Source: Blastochloris viridis
Lineage (GTDB): Bacteria; Pseudomonadota; Alphaproteobacteria; UBA2136; UBA6156
Assembly: GCA_005768725.1 (NCBI GenBank)
Contig: VAFM01000003.1
Coordinates: 1 to 35,144 of the forward strand
DNA length: 35,144 bases
Direction of reading: 5' to 3'
Positions 23,969-32,722 of this stretch are shown piece after piece (within the stretch, counting starts at the first letter, position 1; the number at the start of each line of letters is the position of its first letter). The notes under the pieces are model-generated. The model worked only from the letters and a program-made list of their open reading frames with translations. It ran no database searches and was not told where the DNA came from. The position numbers were made by a program, and so were the translations under genes.

Positions 23969-24817
23969 ATGCTCTCGTACCAACACGCCTACCACGCGGG
24001 CGGCCCCGCCGATGTGATTAAGCACGCCCTCTGGGCGCATATCCTGCGGCATATGGCCCAGAAGGACGGCGCGCTGCACGTGTATGAGACCCACTCCGGC
24101 CGCGGTTTGTACGACATTACCGCCCCCGAGACCCAGAAAACACCGGAATACAAAACCGGCCTCCAGCGCCTGATGGTCAACCAGCCGACCAATGCCTACA
24201 TGGATGTGGTCAATGTGCTGAACCCGGACGGCAAACTGGTACATATTCCCGGCTCGCCCGCCGTGGCACTGGGCGTGCTGCGCCATGGCGAAGAGGGCGA
24301 CCACCTGCATCTGGCCGAAGCTCACCCCGGCGAACTGGAACACCTGAAGCTGGCATTCCCCCACGCCCGCCGCCGTGCCGAGAACATCCATATTCATGAA
24401 GGCGACGGCCACCACCTGATCCCGACCCTCATCAAGGCTGGCCAGCGCAATGCGGTGCTGATCGACCCCTCCTATGAGGTCAAGGCCGAGTATGTGCAGG
24501 TGACCGAAACGGTCAAAGCCATTCTCGCCAAGGCGCCCAAAACCACCATTATGGTCTGGTACCCGCTGCTCAACCCCAAGGCCCGCAGTCAGGATATGAT
24601 TGATATCCTCAAGGCCATGGGCGTGCCCGCCACCTATCTGGTACACTACAGCTGGAATACGCCGGACGCCGACGGTATGTTCGGCACCGGGCAGATTATT
24701 CTCAATCTGCCCTACAAGCTGGAAACCGAACTGCCGGATCTGCTCAAACCGATGGTGCAGCCGCTCAAGCAGGGTGCCGCCAGCCTGACCTCCACGCTGC
24801 TGGTGCCGCGCGCCTAA
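23969..24817 (+). CDS. rlmJ: 23S rRNA (adenine-N6)-methyltransferase RlmJ
   Basis: A 282-residue cytoplasmic methyltransferase. RlmJ of E. coli makes m6A2030 in 23S rRNA. The N-terminus MLSYQHAYHAGGPADVIKHALWAHIL is diagnostic, followed by YETHSGRGLYDI (SAM-binding loop), PGSPAVAL, LAEAHPGELEHL and the catalytic motif IDPSYEVKAEY. The usual motif is DPPY; here the second Pro is Ser. The C-terminal GMFGTGQIILNLPYKLE matches the family. GAGGAG lies 11 bases before the ATG. Confidence 0.93.
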   Translation: MLSYQHAYHAGGPADVIKHALWAHILRHMAQKDGALHVYETHSGRGLYDITAPETQKTPEYKTGLQRLMVNQPTNAYMDVVNVLNPDGKLVHIPGSPAVALGVLRHGEEGDHLHLAEAHPGELEHLKLAFPHARRRAENIHIHEGDGHHLIPTLIKAGQRNAVLIDPSYEVKAEYVQVTETVKAILAKAPKTTIMVWYPLLNPKARSQDMIDILKAMGVPATYLVHYSWNTPDADGMFGTGQIILNLPYKLETELPDLLKPMVQPLKQGAASLTSTLLVPRA

Positions 24818-24883
24818 AGGGGCGCCAGCCAAGGCCGCAGCACCATCTAGCCAGAGGGGTTATTTTGGCCTAGGGTGGCCGCC

Positions 24884-25861
24884 ATGAACATGCCTGCAAA
24901 TCTGTACAGCCGTCTCATCGGGTACACCCTGCTCCTTACCTACATCCTCATCATTGTCGGCGGTGCCACCCGCGTCTACGACGCCGGCATGTCGTGCCCG
25001 GATTGGCCGCACTGCTACGGTTTTTACATCCCGTTCCCGGAAAGCAAGATTCCCGGTGGTTATACCGTCGGCTTCCAGCACTTTACCTGGTGGCAGGTCT
25101 CGCTGGAATGGTCGCATCGCGCGTTGGCCTCACTGGTGGGTTTTGGCCTGCTGGCCATCACCTTTATGGCGGTGCAGCGGGCCCGCCGTAGCCAGAGCGT
25201 ACCGCAGGAGAAAGCCGCGCTCGCGCTGGCACTCGCGCTGCTCACCGTGCAGATCGGCCTCGGTGGTCTTACCGTGCTTAAATCCAATATCAACTGGAGC
25301 GTCGTGATGCACCTCGGCACCGCCATGCTGTTCTTCGGCAGTATCGTCTGGCTGCGTCGTGCAGTCGCCAGCAATGGCCACAAAGCCTCCGAGAAAACCC
25401 CCGTGCCGATGCGCCTCAGCCTCTACGTCATGGCCGCGCTGGTCTGGGTGGTGATGCTGATCGGCGCCTTCGTCAGCTCCAGCCACGTCGGGGGTGTCTG
25501 CGGCGGCCTGTTCAGTTGCGATGGAGTCTGGATGCCGTCGCCGAAGGTTGACATCGGTCAGCATATCCATATGCAGCACCGCCTGTTTGCGCTGCTCACC
25601 GTTATTCTCAGCATTGTGCTGGTGGTTCTCGCTAAGCGCACCGCACCGCATCTGCGCAAAGTGGCGCTGCACGTGCACCTTATGGTCTGGGGGCAGGTCG
25701 CGCTCGGTGTGGCGACACTTTACAGTTTTGCCAGCTATCCGGAATACTATTACCCGCTCAGCATCGCGCACCTGGCGTGGGGTACACTGGTCTGGCTCGG
25801 CGCGTTGGGGGCTTTGCTCACGCTGCACTACGGCCGCCACGGGCGTTACCACGGAGCATAA
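24884..25861 (+). CDS. ctaA: Haem A synthase CtaA/COX15
   Basis: A 325-residue inner-membrane enzyme that oxidises the C8 methyl of haem O to give haem A for the aa3 oxidase. It has eight hydrophobic helices in two similar halves. The first half has the extracytoplasmic Cys pair SCPDWPHC and the EWSHR motif (Glu and His of the active haem site). The second half has VCGGLFSCDGVWMP with the second Cys pair, then HMQHRLFA. Cys pairs of this type are characteristic of the Bacillus-like class. A GTG nine bases upstream is possible, but AGGGTGG is better placed for the ATG. It is the first gene of ctaA-ctaB-ctaG-hydrolase, three bases before ctaB. Confidence 0.94.
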   Translation: MNMPANLYSRLIGYTLLLTYILIIVGGATRVYDAGMSCPDWPHCYGFYIPFPESKIPGGYTVGFQHFTWWQVSLEWSHRALASLVGFGLLAITFMAVQRARRSQSVPQEKAALALALALLTVQIGLGGLTVLKSNINWSVVMHLGTAMLFFGSIVWLRRAVASNGHKASEKTPVPMRLSLYVMAALVWVVMLIGAFVSSSHVGGVCGGLFSCDGVWMPSPKVDIGQHIHMQHRLFALLTVILSIVLVVLAKRTAPHLRKVALHVHLMVWGQVALGVATLYSFASYPEYYYPLSIAHLAWGTLVWLGALGALLTLHYGRHGRYHGA

Positions 25862-25864
25862 ACG

Positions 25865-26764
25865 GTGGCCGCGCTGTCTCTCCGCCTGAACGACTTTGTG
25901 ACGCTGGTCAAGCCGCGCATTATCCTGCTGCTGACCATTACCTGCGTCTGCGGGGCCTTGGTGGCGGTCAAGGGCAATCTCAATCTACTCTGGCACAGCC
26001 TGCCGCTGATCGGCTGGGGCACCCTCGGCCTCATCCTGTCCGCCTCCGGCGCCAACAGCGTCAATATGTGGTACGACCGCGATATCGACCCGCTGATGAA
26101 GCGTACCCAGAACCGCCCGATTCCCGCCGGTCGCCTGCAGCCGTGCACGGTGCTTATCTATGGTATCAGCCTGATTCTCCTCGGCACCCTTTGCGCCGCC
26201 ATGGCCAATGTGTTGGCGGCTGCCATGGCGCTCTCCGGCGCACTGTTCTACGTCTTCATCTACACCATGCTGCTCAAGCGCCATACGGTACAGAACATCG
26301 TTATCGGCGGTGCCGCCGGGGCCTTCCCGCCGCTGGTCGGCTGGGCCGCGGTACAGAACGACATTACCAGCCCGCTGCCGTGGCTGATGTTCGCCATCAT
26401 CTTTCTCTGGACCCCGCCGCACTTCTGGGCACTGGCGCTGATGGCCAATGCCGATTACACCCGCGCGCACATCCCCATGTACCCGGTGGTGCACGGCGAG
26501 CCCGCCACGCGTCTGGCCATCGTGCGTTATCTCACCATCCTGATTCCCGCGACCCTTCTGGGCGGCCTGTTCGCGCCGTTGGGCTGGCTCTATACCGCCG
26601 CCGCTATTGGTCTCGGGGCCTGGTGGTTCATGTCGGCCTGGACGCTGCTGCACAGCCCGCAACTGACCTCCGAAAACCGCAAGCCCGCCCAGATCGTCTT
26701 CACCCGCAGCCTTTCCTATCTGGCGTTCCTGTTCCTTGCCATGGTGATCGATAGTTTCCTGTAA
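25865..26764 (+). CDS. ctaB: Protohaem IX farnesyltransferase CtaB/CyoE
   Basis: A 299-residue polytopic membrane prenyltransferase that adds a farnesyl group to haem B to make haem O, the substrate of CtaA next door. The UbiA-family Asp-rich motif is NMWYDRDIDPLMKRTQNRPIPAG. A second loop has WTPPHFWALALMANADYTRAHIPM. About nine hydrophobic helices are seen. The start is GTG, three bases after the ctaA stop. The stop codon overlaps the ctaG start by one base (TAATG), a sign of translational coupling. Confidence 0.95.
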   Translation: MAALSLRLNDFVTLVKPRIILLLTITCVCGALVAVKGNLNLLWHSLPLIGWGTLGLILSASGANSVNMWYDRDIDPLMKRTQNRPIPAGRLQPCTVLIYGISLILLGTLCAAMANVLAAAMALSGALFYVFIYTMLLKRHTVQNIVIGGAAGAFPPLVGWAAVQNDITSPLPWLMFAIIFLWTPPHFWALALMANADYTRAHIPMYPVVHGEPATRLAIVRYLTILIPATLLGGLFAPLGWLYTAAAIGLGAWWFMSAWTLLHSPQLTSENRKPAQIVFTRSLSYLAFLFLAMVIDSFL

Positions 26765-27366
26765 TGCCAAACTCTCACCCTAAGCGTAAGTCCAACACCC
26801 GCACACTCATCCTCTGCCTTATCGGGCTGGTGTGGGGTATCGGCCTGACCATCGCCGCCGTGCCGCTCTATCGCGTGTTCTGCCAGCACTTCGGTATTCC
26901 CGTACCCAAGATCATCTCCGGCCCGTCGGTGGTGCAGCCGGTGAAGGATATGTCGGAGGCCAATCTCAACCGTACCATCACCATCCGCTTTACCGCCAAC
27001 ACGCAAGGGGGGCTGCCGGTGGATTTCCACCCGCGCACCTACACCATGCGCGTCAAGGTCGGGCAGCCGGTGCTGACCGCTTTTGAAGCCCGTAACAAAA
27101 GCGACCGGGCCTTCGATGGCGTAGCCGTGCACATGCTCTATGGCATGGGCGGTCCTCAGGGGGTCGATCTCACCCCGTTCATCGACCTGCGCCAGTGTTT
27201 CTGTTTTGAGGAAGAACACTACCCTGCCCAGACCGACCTGACCCTGCCGCTGGCCTTCACCGTCTCACCCAATCTGCCGCAGGGCGTCCATACCATTACA
27301 TTTGCTTACACGTTGTTCGAGTCGACGAAACGTCCGGCCACCTCGCACGTTTCCCCCACCCGATGA
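26764..27366 (+). CDS. ctaG: Cytochrome c oxidase assembly protein CtaG/COX11
   Basis: A 200-residue protein with one N-terminal membrane anchor (about 14-34) and a periplasmic immunoglobulin-like domain that delivers copper to the CuB site of subunit I. Copper ligands Cys145 and Cys147 are in QCFCFEEE, and the conserved VPLYRVFCQ motif with Cys40 follows the anchor. It is the only gene in the window that ends in TGA; that stop overlaps the next start as ATGA. It completes the haem and copper assembly operon. Confidence 0.95.
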   Translation: MPNSHPKRKSNTRTLILCLIGLVWGIGLTIAAVPLYRVFCQHFGIPVPKIISGPSVVQPVKDMSEANLNRTITIRFTANTQGGLPVDFHPRTYTMRVKVGQPVLTAFEARNKSDRAFDGVAVHMLYGMGGPQGVDLTPFIDLRQCFCFEEEHYPAQTDLTLPLAFTVSPNLPQGVHTITFAYTLFESTKRPATSHVSPTR

Positions 27367-28217
27367 AACGTCTTGCCATGATCCTGCTCGTCCCCCTTCT
27401 GCTCGCTCTCGTGCTGGGCTACATCGGTGTAGCCGCCTTTCTGGCATATAACCAGCAGCGCTTTATTTTACCCGCCCGCGTCAACAGTGTTTCGGCACCG
27501 GATGTTGCACTCAATTACGCCTACACCACGCTCACCACCCCGGAAGGCGAAACCCTGCAGGGGATTCTCTTTCTGCCCGCCGATGAAACTAAACGCCCGG
27601 TGACCGAGCTGGTGCTGGCCTTTGCGGGCAATACCCATAATCCCATCGGGTTTGCCGAATTCTTGAAAACCCAGGTCTATGCAGGTCGCAAGGATGTCGT
27701 CATCGCCGCCTTCTCCTACCGCGGCTACCCCAACGGCCTGACCCCGCCCAGCAGTGGCACACCCTCACAGGCCGCCATGTATGCCGATGCGGAGTTCATC
27801 TACGACCAGCTTAATGCCCGCTTCCAGCCGCAACAGATCAAGGTGGTCGGTTATAGCATCGGTACCGCCGTGGCAGCGCATCTGGCCACTGAACGTAAGA
27901 TTGATGCCATGGCGCTGGTGGCACCTATTGCCAGTGTGCGCCGCATTGTGCAGGCCCGTTACCCGTGGTTGCCGATACGCCTGCTGCTGCGCCATCCGTT
28001 CGCGACCGAAGATATCATCGCCGATATCCAGACCCCTACCACGCTCATCTATTCGCCCACCGACGGTCTCGTGCCGGTCGACCACGTCACGCAGGTACTG
28101 CACGGCAAAAATCCGTCCATTCCGCTGGTGCCGGTCGAGCATACCAACCACGTGTCGCTGGCCATGTCGCCGCCTTTACCGGGGCTGTTGCAGCAGGCTC
28201 TGGGCCTCACCCGATAA
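27363..28217 (+). CDS. Membrane-anchored alpha/beta hydrolase
   Basis: A 284-residue protein with an N-terminal hydrophobic anchor (about 4-28) and an alpha/beta hydrolase domain. The nucleophile is Ser165 in GYSIG. The acid is probably Asp234 in SPTDGLVP, and the base is His260 or His263 in VEHTNHVSL. The oxyanion region is FAGNTHN. The pattern is that of the BEM46/ABHD13-like group, whose substrates are mostly unknown. It overlaps ctaG by four bases, so it is translated with the oxidase assembly genes, but a role there is only inferred from position. Confidence 0.83.
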   Translation: MKRLAMILLVPLLLALVLGYIGVAAFLAYNQQRFILPARVNSVSAPDVALNYAYTTLTTPEGETLQGILFLPADETKRPVTELVLAFAGNTHNPIGFAEFLKTQVYAGRKDVVIAAFSYRGYPNGLTPPSSGTPSQAAMYADAEFIYDQLNARFQPQQIKVVGYSIGTAVAAHLATERKIDAMALVAPIASVRRIVQARYPWLPIRLLLRHPFATEDIIADIQTPTTLIYSPTDGLVPVDHVTQVLHGKNPSIPLVPVEHTNHVSLAMSPPLPGLLQQALGLTR

Positions 28218-28218
28218 T

Positions 28219-28248
28219 AAACATCCCCGCCGCAGCGGGGATGTTTTT
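28219..28248 (+). terminator. Rho-independent terminator after the ctaA operon
   Basis: AAACATCCCCGC, loop CGCA, GCGGGGATGTTT, with five T. It lies between converging genes and may act on both. Confidence 0.87.
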
Positions 28249-28259
28249 CAACCGTCAGC

Positions 28260-29468
28260 TTAGTCCAGCTGGAACGACAGCGTCTTGAGGTAGCTATTCT
28301 CGGCCAGCATCAGGTGTTGCGGGTGGTCAACGTCGGCACCACCCACGCGGATCAGACGCCCGCTGCGGCCCGCACGGCGGATACCGCGCACGCAGGCGGC
28401 CTTGAAGTCTTCCAGTGAGGCATGGTGGCTGCAGCTGCACAGCGTCAGGTAACCGCCGCCACGCACCAGCGCCGCACTCAGGCGGGCGACCTTTTCATAA
28501 CCCTTCAAGCCTTCCGCCATCACCTTGGCACTCTTGATGAACGCGGGCGGGTCGCACACCACGGCATGGAAGCGGCGGTTGGCGGCACCCATCTCTTCCA
28601 TCACCTCAAACGCGTTACCGACCACGAAATCGCAGGCGTCGGCCACACCCTGACGGGTCGCGCTGTCCTTCGCCAAACCCATCGCATAGGCGCTGGCATC
28701 CACCAGCGTGGCCTTAACCGTCTTACCGGCCTGCTTGGCACCGTCCACCATGGCCAGGCCAAAGCCGCCGATATGGCTGTACACGTCCAGAACGTCCGCC
28801 GTGTCCGGCAGCAACGCCATCTGGCTGGCAGCAAAGGCATGGTTGGCGCGCTGGTCGTAAAACCAGCCGGTCTTCTGGCCGCCGGTCAGGTCAGCCACAA
28901 ATTCCAGACCGTTCTCAAATACCGCGACCGGTGCATCGGCCACTTCGCCGGCAATGTCCAGTTCATCGGTCACGGGCAAACCTTCCAGGCTGCGCTGGGC
29001 CGTGTCACGGCGCCAGATCATGCCTTTGCATCCGGTGACCGAGATCAGTGCGGCTTCCAGGTCATCCTTCAGCAGTTCCATCCCGGCGGTGGAGATCTGG
29101 CCGACCAGGACGTCGCCGAAACGGTCAACGATCAGACCCGGCATATCGTCGCCTTCGCTGTGGATCAGACGGTAGTAGGGCAGGGCCGGGCGACGCTTGA
29201 GGGCGTGGCGGATGCGCTCTTCCAGCCAGGCGACATCGATGGAGGCATTGGCCTTGCCGGAAAGTTTGCGGCACGCAATGAGGGTACCCGGGTTGAAGGT
29301 GTAGGTACCTAAGGCCTCACCGCGGCTGTCCACCACGGTCACCAGGCTGCCAGGGGTCACGCCCTTCAGGGTGTTGTTCATCTGGATCTCATTGCTGAAA
29401 ACCCACGGGTGACCGGCGCGGGCGCGGCCATCGCGTTTCGGCAACAGGTGGACGATATCGTGTGGCAT
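28260..29468 (-). CDS. rlmI: Class I rRNA methyltransferase, RlmI-like, with PUA domain
   Basis: A 402-residue cytoplasmic protein. The N-terminal PUA domain (RARAGHPWVFSNEI, GSLVTVVDSRGEALGTYTFNP) binds RNA. The Rossmann methyltransferase domain has VLDVYSHIGGFGLAM (SAM loop), LVDASAYAM, VVCDPPAFIKS and a CSCSHH motif with the cysteines used by m5C methyltransferases. RlmI of E. coli makes m5C1962 in 23S rRNA; whether this orthologue has the same target is inferred. The ATG at 29468 is chosen over a TTG nine bases upstream because AAGGAG is correctly spaced for the ATG. It is divergent from coxA and convergent with the hydrolase gene. Confidence 0.88.
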   Translation of the reverse strand: MPHDIVHLLPKRDGRARAGHPWVFSNEIQMNNTLKGVTPGSLVTVVDSRGEALGTYTFNPGTLIACRKLSGKANASIDVAWLEERIRHALKRRPALPYYRLIHSEGDDMPGLIVDRFGDVLVGQISTAGMELLKDDLEAALISVTGCKGMIWRRDTAQRSLEGLPVTDELDIAGEVADAPVAVFENGLEFVADLTGGQKTGWFYDQRANHAFAASQMALLPDTADVLDVYSHIGGFGLAMVDGAKQAGKTVKATLVDASAYAMGLAKDSATRQGVADACDFVVGNAFEVMEEMGAANRRFHAVVCDPPAFIKSAKVMAEGLKGYEKVARLSAALVRGGGYLTLCSCSHHASLEDFKAACVRGIRRAGRSGRLIRVGGADVDHPQHLMLAENSYLKTLSFQLD

Positions 29469-29561
29469 AGTTGGCAAACTCCTTCTCTCGGCCTCTTCTC
29501 ATAAGGCGATACGGGTGCTATAACCCTGCCAAACACTGTTCACAAGAGGACATTTTACCCC

Positions 29562-31169
29562 ATGGCAACTGCCGCTCCCGCACACCACGCACCACGCAAG
29601 GGCTTCCTCGCGGCTCTCATGCACGCGTTCACCACTGTAAACCACAAGGATATCGGGAAGATGTACCTGATGTCCGCGTTGTTCTTTTTCTTCATCGGCG
29701 GCCTGATGGCCTGGGTGATCCGTGCCGAACTGGCCGTTCCCGGCTACCAGTTCGTCGACGGGCAGATGTTCAACCAGATGACCGCGATGCACGCCACCTT
29801 CATGATCTTCTTCGCGATCATCCCCGGCCTTATCGGTTTCGGTAACTATTTTGTGCCGATCATGATCGGCTCGCCGGACATGGCTTTCCCGCGCCTCAAC
29901 AACTGGTCGTTCTGGGTCATGCCCTTCGCCGGTCTGCTGATGCTCGGCAGCCTGTTCGTGCCGGGCGGCTCCAACGCCGCAGGCTGGACCGCCTACCCGC
30001 CGCTGACCGACGCCGCCTTCAGCCAGGGGGCCGGTATGGATATGTGGATTCTGGGTGTTCACCTGGCCGGTGCCAGCTCCATTCTGGGTGCCATCAACTT
30101 CATCGTCACCATCCTCAACATGCGCGCCCCGGGCATGACCATGTTCCGCATGCCGATGTTCGCCTGGGCCATGCTGATCACCGCCTGGCTGCAGCTGGTA
30201 GCCACCCCGGTACTGGCCGGTGCCATCACCATGCTGCTCACCGACCGTAACTTCGGTACCGCCTTCTTCAACCCGGCCGGCGGCGGCGACCCGGTCATGT
30301 TCCAGCACATCTTCTGGTTCTACTCTCACCCCGCCGTGTACATCATGATCCTGCCGGTCTTCGGTATGATCAGTGAAGTGCTCGCCACCCACAGCCGCAA
30401 GCCGCTGTTCGGCTATCACAGCATGGTCTGGGCCACTGTGGCCATCGCCGTGCTCGGCCAGCTGGTATGGGCGCACCACATGTACTCCGTCGGTATGGAT
30501 ATCACCGCTCAGCTCACCTTCATGATGATGACCATGCTGATTGCGGTACCGACCGGCATCAAGGTCTTTAACTGGCTCTCCACCATGTGGGGCGGTTCCA
30601 TTGCCTTTACCACTGCCATGAAGTTCGCCGTCGGCTTCCTCGTGCTGTTCACCATCGGCGGTCTGTCCGGCGTGGTGCTCAGCAGCGCCCCGGTCGACTA
30701 CATGATGCACGACACCTACTACGTCGTCGCTCACATCCACTACGTGTTCGTCACCGGCAGCTTCTTTGGTCTGATGGCCGCGCTGTACCACTGGTTCCCG
30801 AAGATGACCGGCCGCATGCTCTCTGAAAAGATCGGCAGCTGGCACTTCTGGCTGACCTTCATCTCGGTCAACGTCACCTTCTTCCCGATGCACTTCCTCG
30901 GCATGATGGGTATGCCGCGCCGTATCGCCGACTACAACCCGATCTACGCTGATCTGAACCTGCTGTGCAGCATCGGTGCCTTCATCTTCGGTATGTCCCA
31001 GCTGCTCATCATCTGGAACGTGATCTACTCCAAGAAATGGGGCAAGGTCGCGTCCGACAACCCGTGGCAGGCTGTCACGCTGGAGTGGACCCACACCAGC
31101 AGCCCGCCGCACGAGCATAACTTCGACAAGCTGCCCGTCTGGAAGCACAAGGAAGCCTACCCGCACTAG
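29562..31169 (+). CDS. coxA: Cytochrome c oxidase subunit I, A2-type haem-copper oxidase
   Basis: A 535-residue subunit with about twelve membrane helices. Haem a is held by His77 and His393, haem a3 by His391. CuB is bound by His256, His305 and His306, with Tyr260 as the cross-linked tyrosine. The K-channel Lys334 (TGIKVFNW) and the D-channel entrance Asp106 (SPDMAFPR) are present. At the top of the D-channel the motif is YSHPAVY, not GHPEVY: the key Glu is absent (Ala258) and the Tyr254-Ser255 pair of A2-type oxidases takes its place. AGAGGAC is ten bases before the ATG. coxB, coxC and cytochrome c genes are not adjacent, although the assembly genes are nearby. It ends in a terminator. Confidence 0.95.
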   Translation: MATAAPAHHAPRKGFLAALMHAFTTVNHKDIGKMYLMSALFFFFIGGLMAWVIRAELAVPGYQFVDGQMFNQMTAMHATFMIFFAIIPGLIGFGNYFVPIMIGSPDMAFPRLNNWSFWVMPFAGLLMLGSLFVPGGSNAAGWTAYPPLTDAAFSQGAGMDMWILGVHLAGASSILGAINFIVTILNMRAPGMTMFRMPMFAWAMLITAWLQLVATPVLAGAITMLLTDRNFGTAFFNPAGGGDPVMFQHIFWFYSHPAVYIMILPVFGMISEVLATHSRKPLFGYHSMVWATVAIAVLGQLVWAHHMYSVGMDITAQLTFMMMTMLIAVPTGIKVFNWLSTMWGGSIAFTTAMKFAVGFLVLFTIGGLSGVVLSSAPVDYMMHDTYYVVAHIHYVFVTGSFFGLMAALYHWFPKMTGRMLSEKIGSWHFWLTFISVNVTFFPMHFLGMMGMPRRIADYNPIYADLNLLCSIGAFIFGMSQLLIIWNVIYSKKWGKVASDNPWQAVTLEWTHTSSPPHEHNFDKLPVWKHKEAYPH

Positions 31170-31182
31170 GCCGACCACAAAA

Positions 31183-31206
31183 AAAGGGGGCTGCAAGCCC
31201 CCTTTG
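31183..31206 (+). terminator. Rho-independent terminator after coxA
   Basis: AAAGGGGGCT, loop GCA or so, AGCCCCCTTT, preceded by a longer A-run. It lies between coxA and the small membrane peptide gene, which may therefore be read from its own promoter or by read-through. Confidence 0.82.
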
Positions 31207-31238
31207 TGTTAGCGTTATCCGTAAAGAAAGAATTCTCC

Positions 31239-31361
31239 ATGCCCCTCCTGCCGCAAGAACCCCGCGCCCGCCGCACTGCCATCAGTCAACTTGTCGGATT
31301 CATTGGGATTCCGGTCGTTTGCATCGTCTCGTTGCTGATCTTTATCCTGCTGACCCAGTAG
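31239..31361 (+). CDS. 40-residue single-helix membrane peptide
   Basis: The frame encodes MPLLPQEPRARRTAIS followed by one hydrophobic helix (about 17-39, LVGFIGIPVVCIVSLLIFILL) and a TAG. The Arg-rich segment before the helix predicts an N-in topology. I recognise no family with certainty; its size, single helix and place after coxA recall small oxidase-associated or NapE-like subunits. AAAGAAAG lies upstream at a plausible distance. Confidence is limited by its short length. Confidence 0.5.
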   Translation: MPLLPQEPRARRTAISQLVGFIGIPVVCIVSLLIFILLTQ

Positions 31362-31458
31362 GACGCCTTGACCCCCACCTTACGCGGGGGTGTGACATTC
31401 TGCACACATATGCAGCAAAGTGCTTGGCGGGGGGCCCTAAGGGGCATACTCTGCGCCC

Positions 31459-32574
31459 ATGAAACTGTCTATCTCGCGCGAAACCCTCTTTAAAGCTCTC
31501 CGCCACATGTCTGCCGTGGTCGAGAAACGCAGCAGCATTGCCATTCTTGGCAACGTGCGCCTGCATGCCGCTAACAACCGTCTGGAAACGACCGCTACCG
31601 ACAATGACCTCTCCGTACAGGGCATTGCCGAAGCCTTCGTTGACCAACCCGGTACCACCACGGTCGGCGCGCTGAAGCTGTTCGAAATCGTCAGCAAGAT
31701 TCCCGAAGGCGTGATGGTCAGCCTCGAACTCACCGACGGCGGCTCCCGCCTGTCCGTAGTGGCTGGTAAAGCCAAGTTCAGCCTCGCCACGCTGGGTGCC
31801 GAAGCTTTCCCGGACATGACCAAGGTCGAAGGCGGCGTAAGCTTCCAGATGACTGCCACCGAGCTGAAGAAATCCCTGGAGCGCGTGCAGTTCGCGGCCT
31901 CCACCGACGAGACCCGCGCCTACCTCAACGGTGTCTACTTCCACGTGATTGAAGACGATGGCCAGAAGCTGCTGCGCACTGTCGCAACCGACGGTCACCG
32001 TCTGGCCAAGGCCGACATGGCCTGCCCGTCGGGTGCCGAGTCGATGCCTGCCGTGATTCTGCCGCGCAAATGCGTCACCGAGCTGAAGAAGCTGGCCGAC
32101 GACGCCAAGGACATTACCCTGACCGTCTCCGACAAGAAGATTCAGGCCGAAGCCTCCGACATCACTCTCACCAGCAAGGTGATCGATGCCACCTACCCGG
32201 ATTACGACCGCGTGATCCCCAAAGGCAACCCGACCCAGCTGACCGTCGCCCGCCGCAGCCTGCTGCAAGCGGTCGACCGCGTGAGCATCCTGAGCCACGA
32301 GAAGACCCGCTCCGTGCGCTTCAACGCCATTGAAAACGCGCTGGCCCTGTCCGCCAACAACCCGGACCAGGAAAATGCCAACGAAGAAGTGAAGGCCGAG
32401 TACGCTGGCTCCCCGATCGAGATCGGTTTCAACGCCAAGTACCTGTCCGATATCGGCACCCAGATCACCGGTGACGATATCCACTTCTACCTCAAAGACG
32501 CTTCCTCGCCCGTGCTGGTGAAAGACCCCGCCGACAGCACCACGACCTTCGTTGTGATGCCGATGCGTGTGTAA
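31459..32574 (+). CDS. dnaN: DNA polymerase III sliding clamp, beta subunit
   Basis: A 371-residue protein with the three repeated clamp domains. It forms the dimeric ring that tethers polymerase to DNA. Family features are MKLSISRETLFKALRHMSAVVEKR at the start, TATDNDLSV, LRTVATDGHRLA, VIDATYPDYDRVIP, RVSILSHEKTRSVRF and the end VVMPMRV. Here it is not next to dnaA or recF, so no origin is implied. About 97 bp separate it from the small membrane peptide gene. A GC-rich dyad (ACCCCC...GGGGGT near 31371-31392) stands in that gap without a T-run. Confidence 0.96.
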   Translation: MKLSISRETLFKALRHMSAVVEKRSSIAILGNVRLHAANNRLETTATDNDLSVQGIAEAFVDQPGTTTVGALKLFEIVSKIPEGVMVSLELTDGGSRLSVVAGKAKFSLATLGAEAFPDMTKVEGGVSFQMTATELKKSLERVQFAASTDETRAYLNGVYFHVIEDDGQKLLRTVATDGHRLAKADMACPSGAESMPAVILPRKCVTELKKLADDAKDITLTVSDKKIQAEASDITLTSKVIDATYPDYDRVIPKGNPTQLTVARRSLLQAVDRVSILSHEKTRSVRFNAIENALALSANNPDQENANEEVKAEYAGSPIEIGFNAKYLSDIGTQITGDDIHFYLKDASSPVLVKDPADSTTTFVVMPMRV

Positions 32575-32668
32575 AAAGAAGAAAAACTGCCAGCACCCAT
32601 AAAGAGGCCGAAAGAGCCAAGAATCTGGGAGCAGGGGGAAGACGCCCGGAATAATAGAAGGGTTGGGC

Positions 32669-32698
32669 AAGAAAGCGGCCGGGAGGCCGCTTTCTTTG
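32669..32698. terminator. Bidirectional terminator between dnaN and the C1q-module gene
   Basis: AAGAAAGCGGCC, loop GGGA, GGCCGCTTTCTT. It lies between two converging genes. The preceding 90 bases after dnaN hold no recognisable gene. Confidence 0.82.
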
Positions 32699-32722
32699 GT
32701 CGTTACAAACGGTTTAGACTCT

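Noticed and set aside
29499..31196. 565-codon open frame on the minus strand opposite coxA
   Set aside because: Shadow of coxA; composition (His, Asp, Glu, Gly) is that of reversed membrane-protein codons and there is no domain.
31371..31392. GC-rich dyad before dnaN as a terminator
   Set aside because: The stem is short with a loose loop and there is no T-run on either strand.
31459..32574. Replication origin near dnaN
   Set aside because: No dnaA, recF or DnaA-box cluster is seen; dnaN stands alone here.
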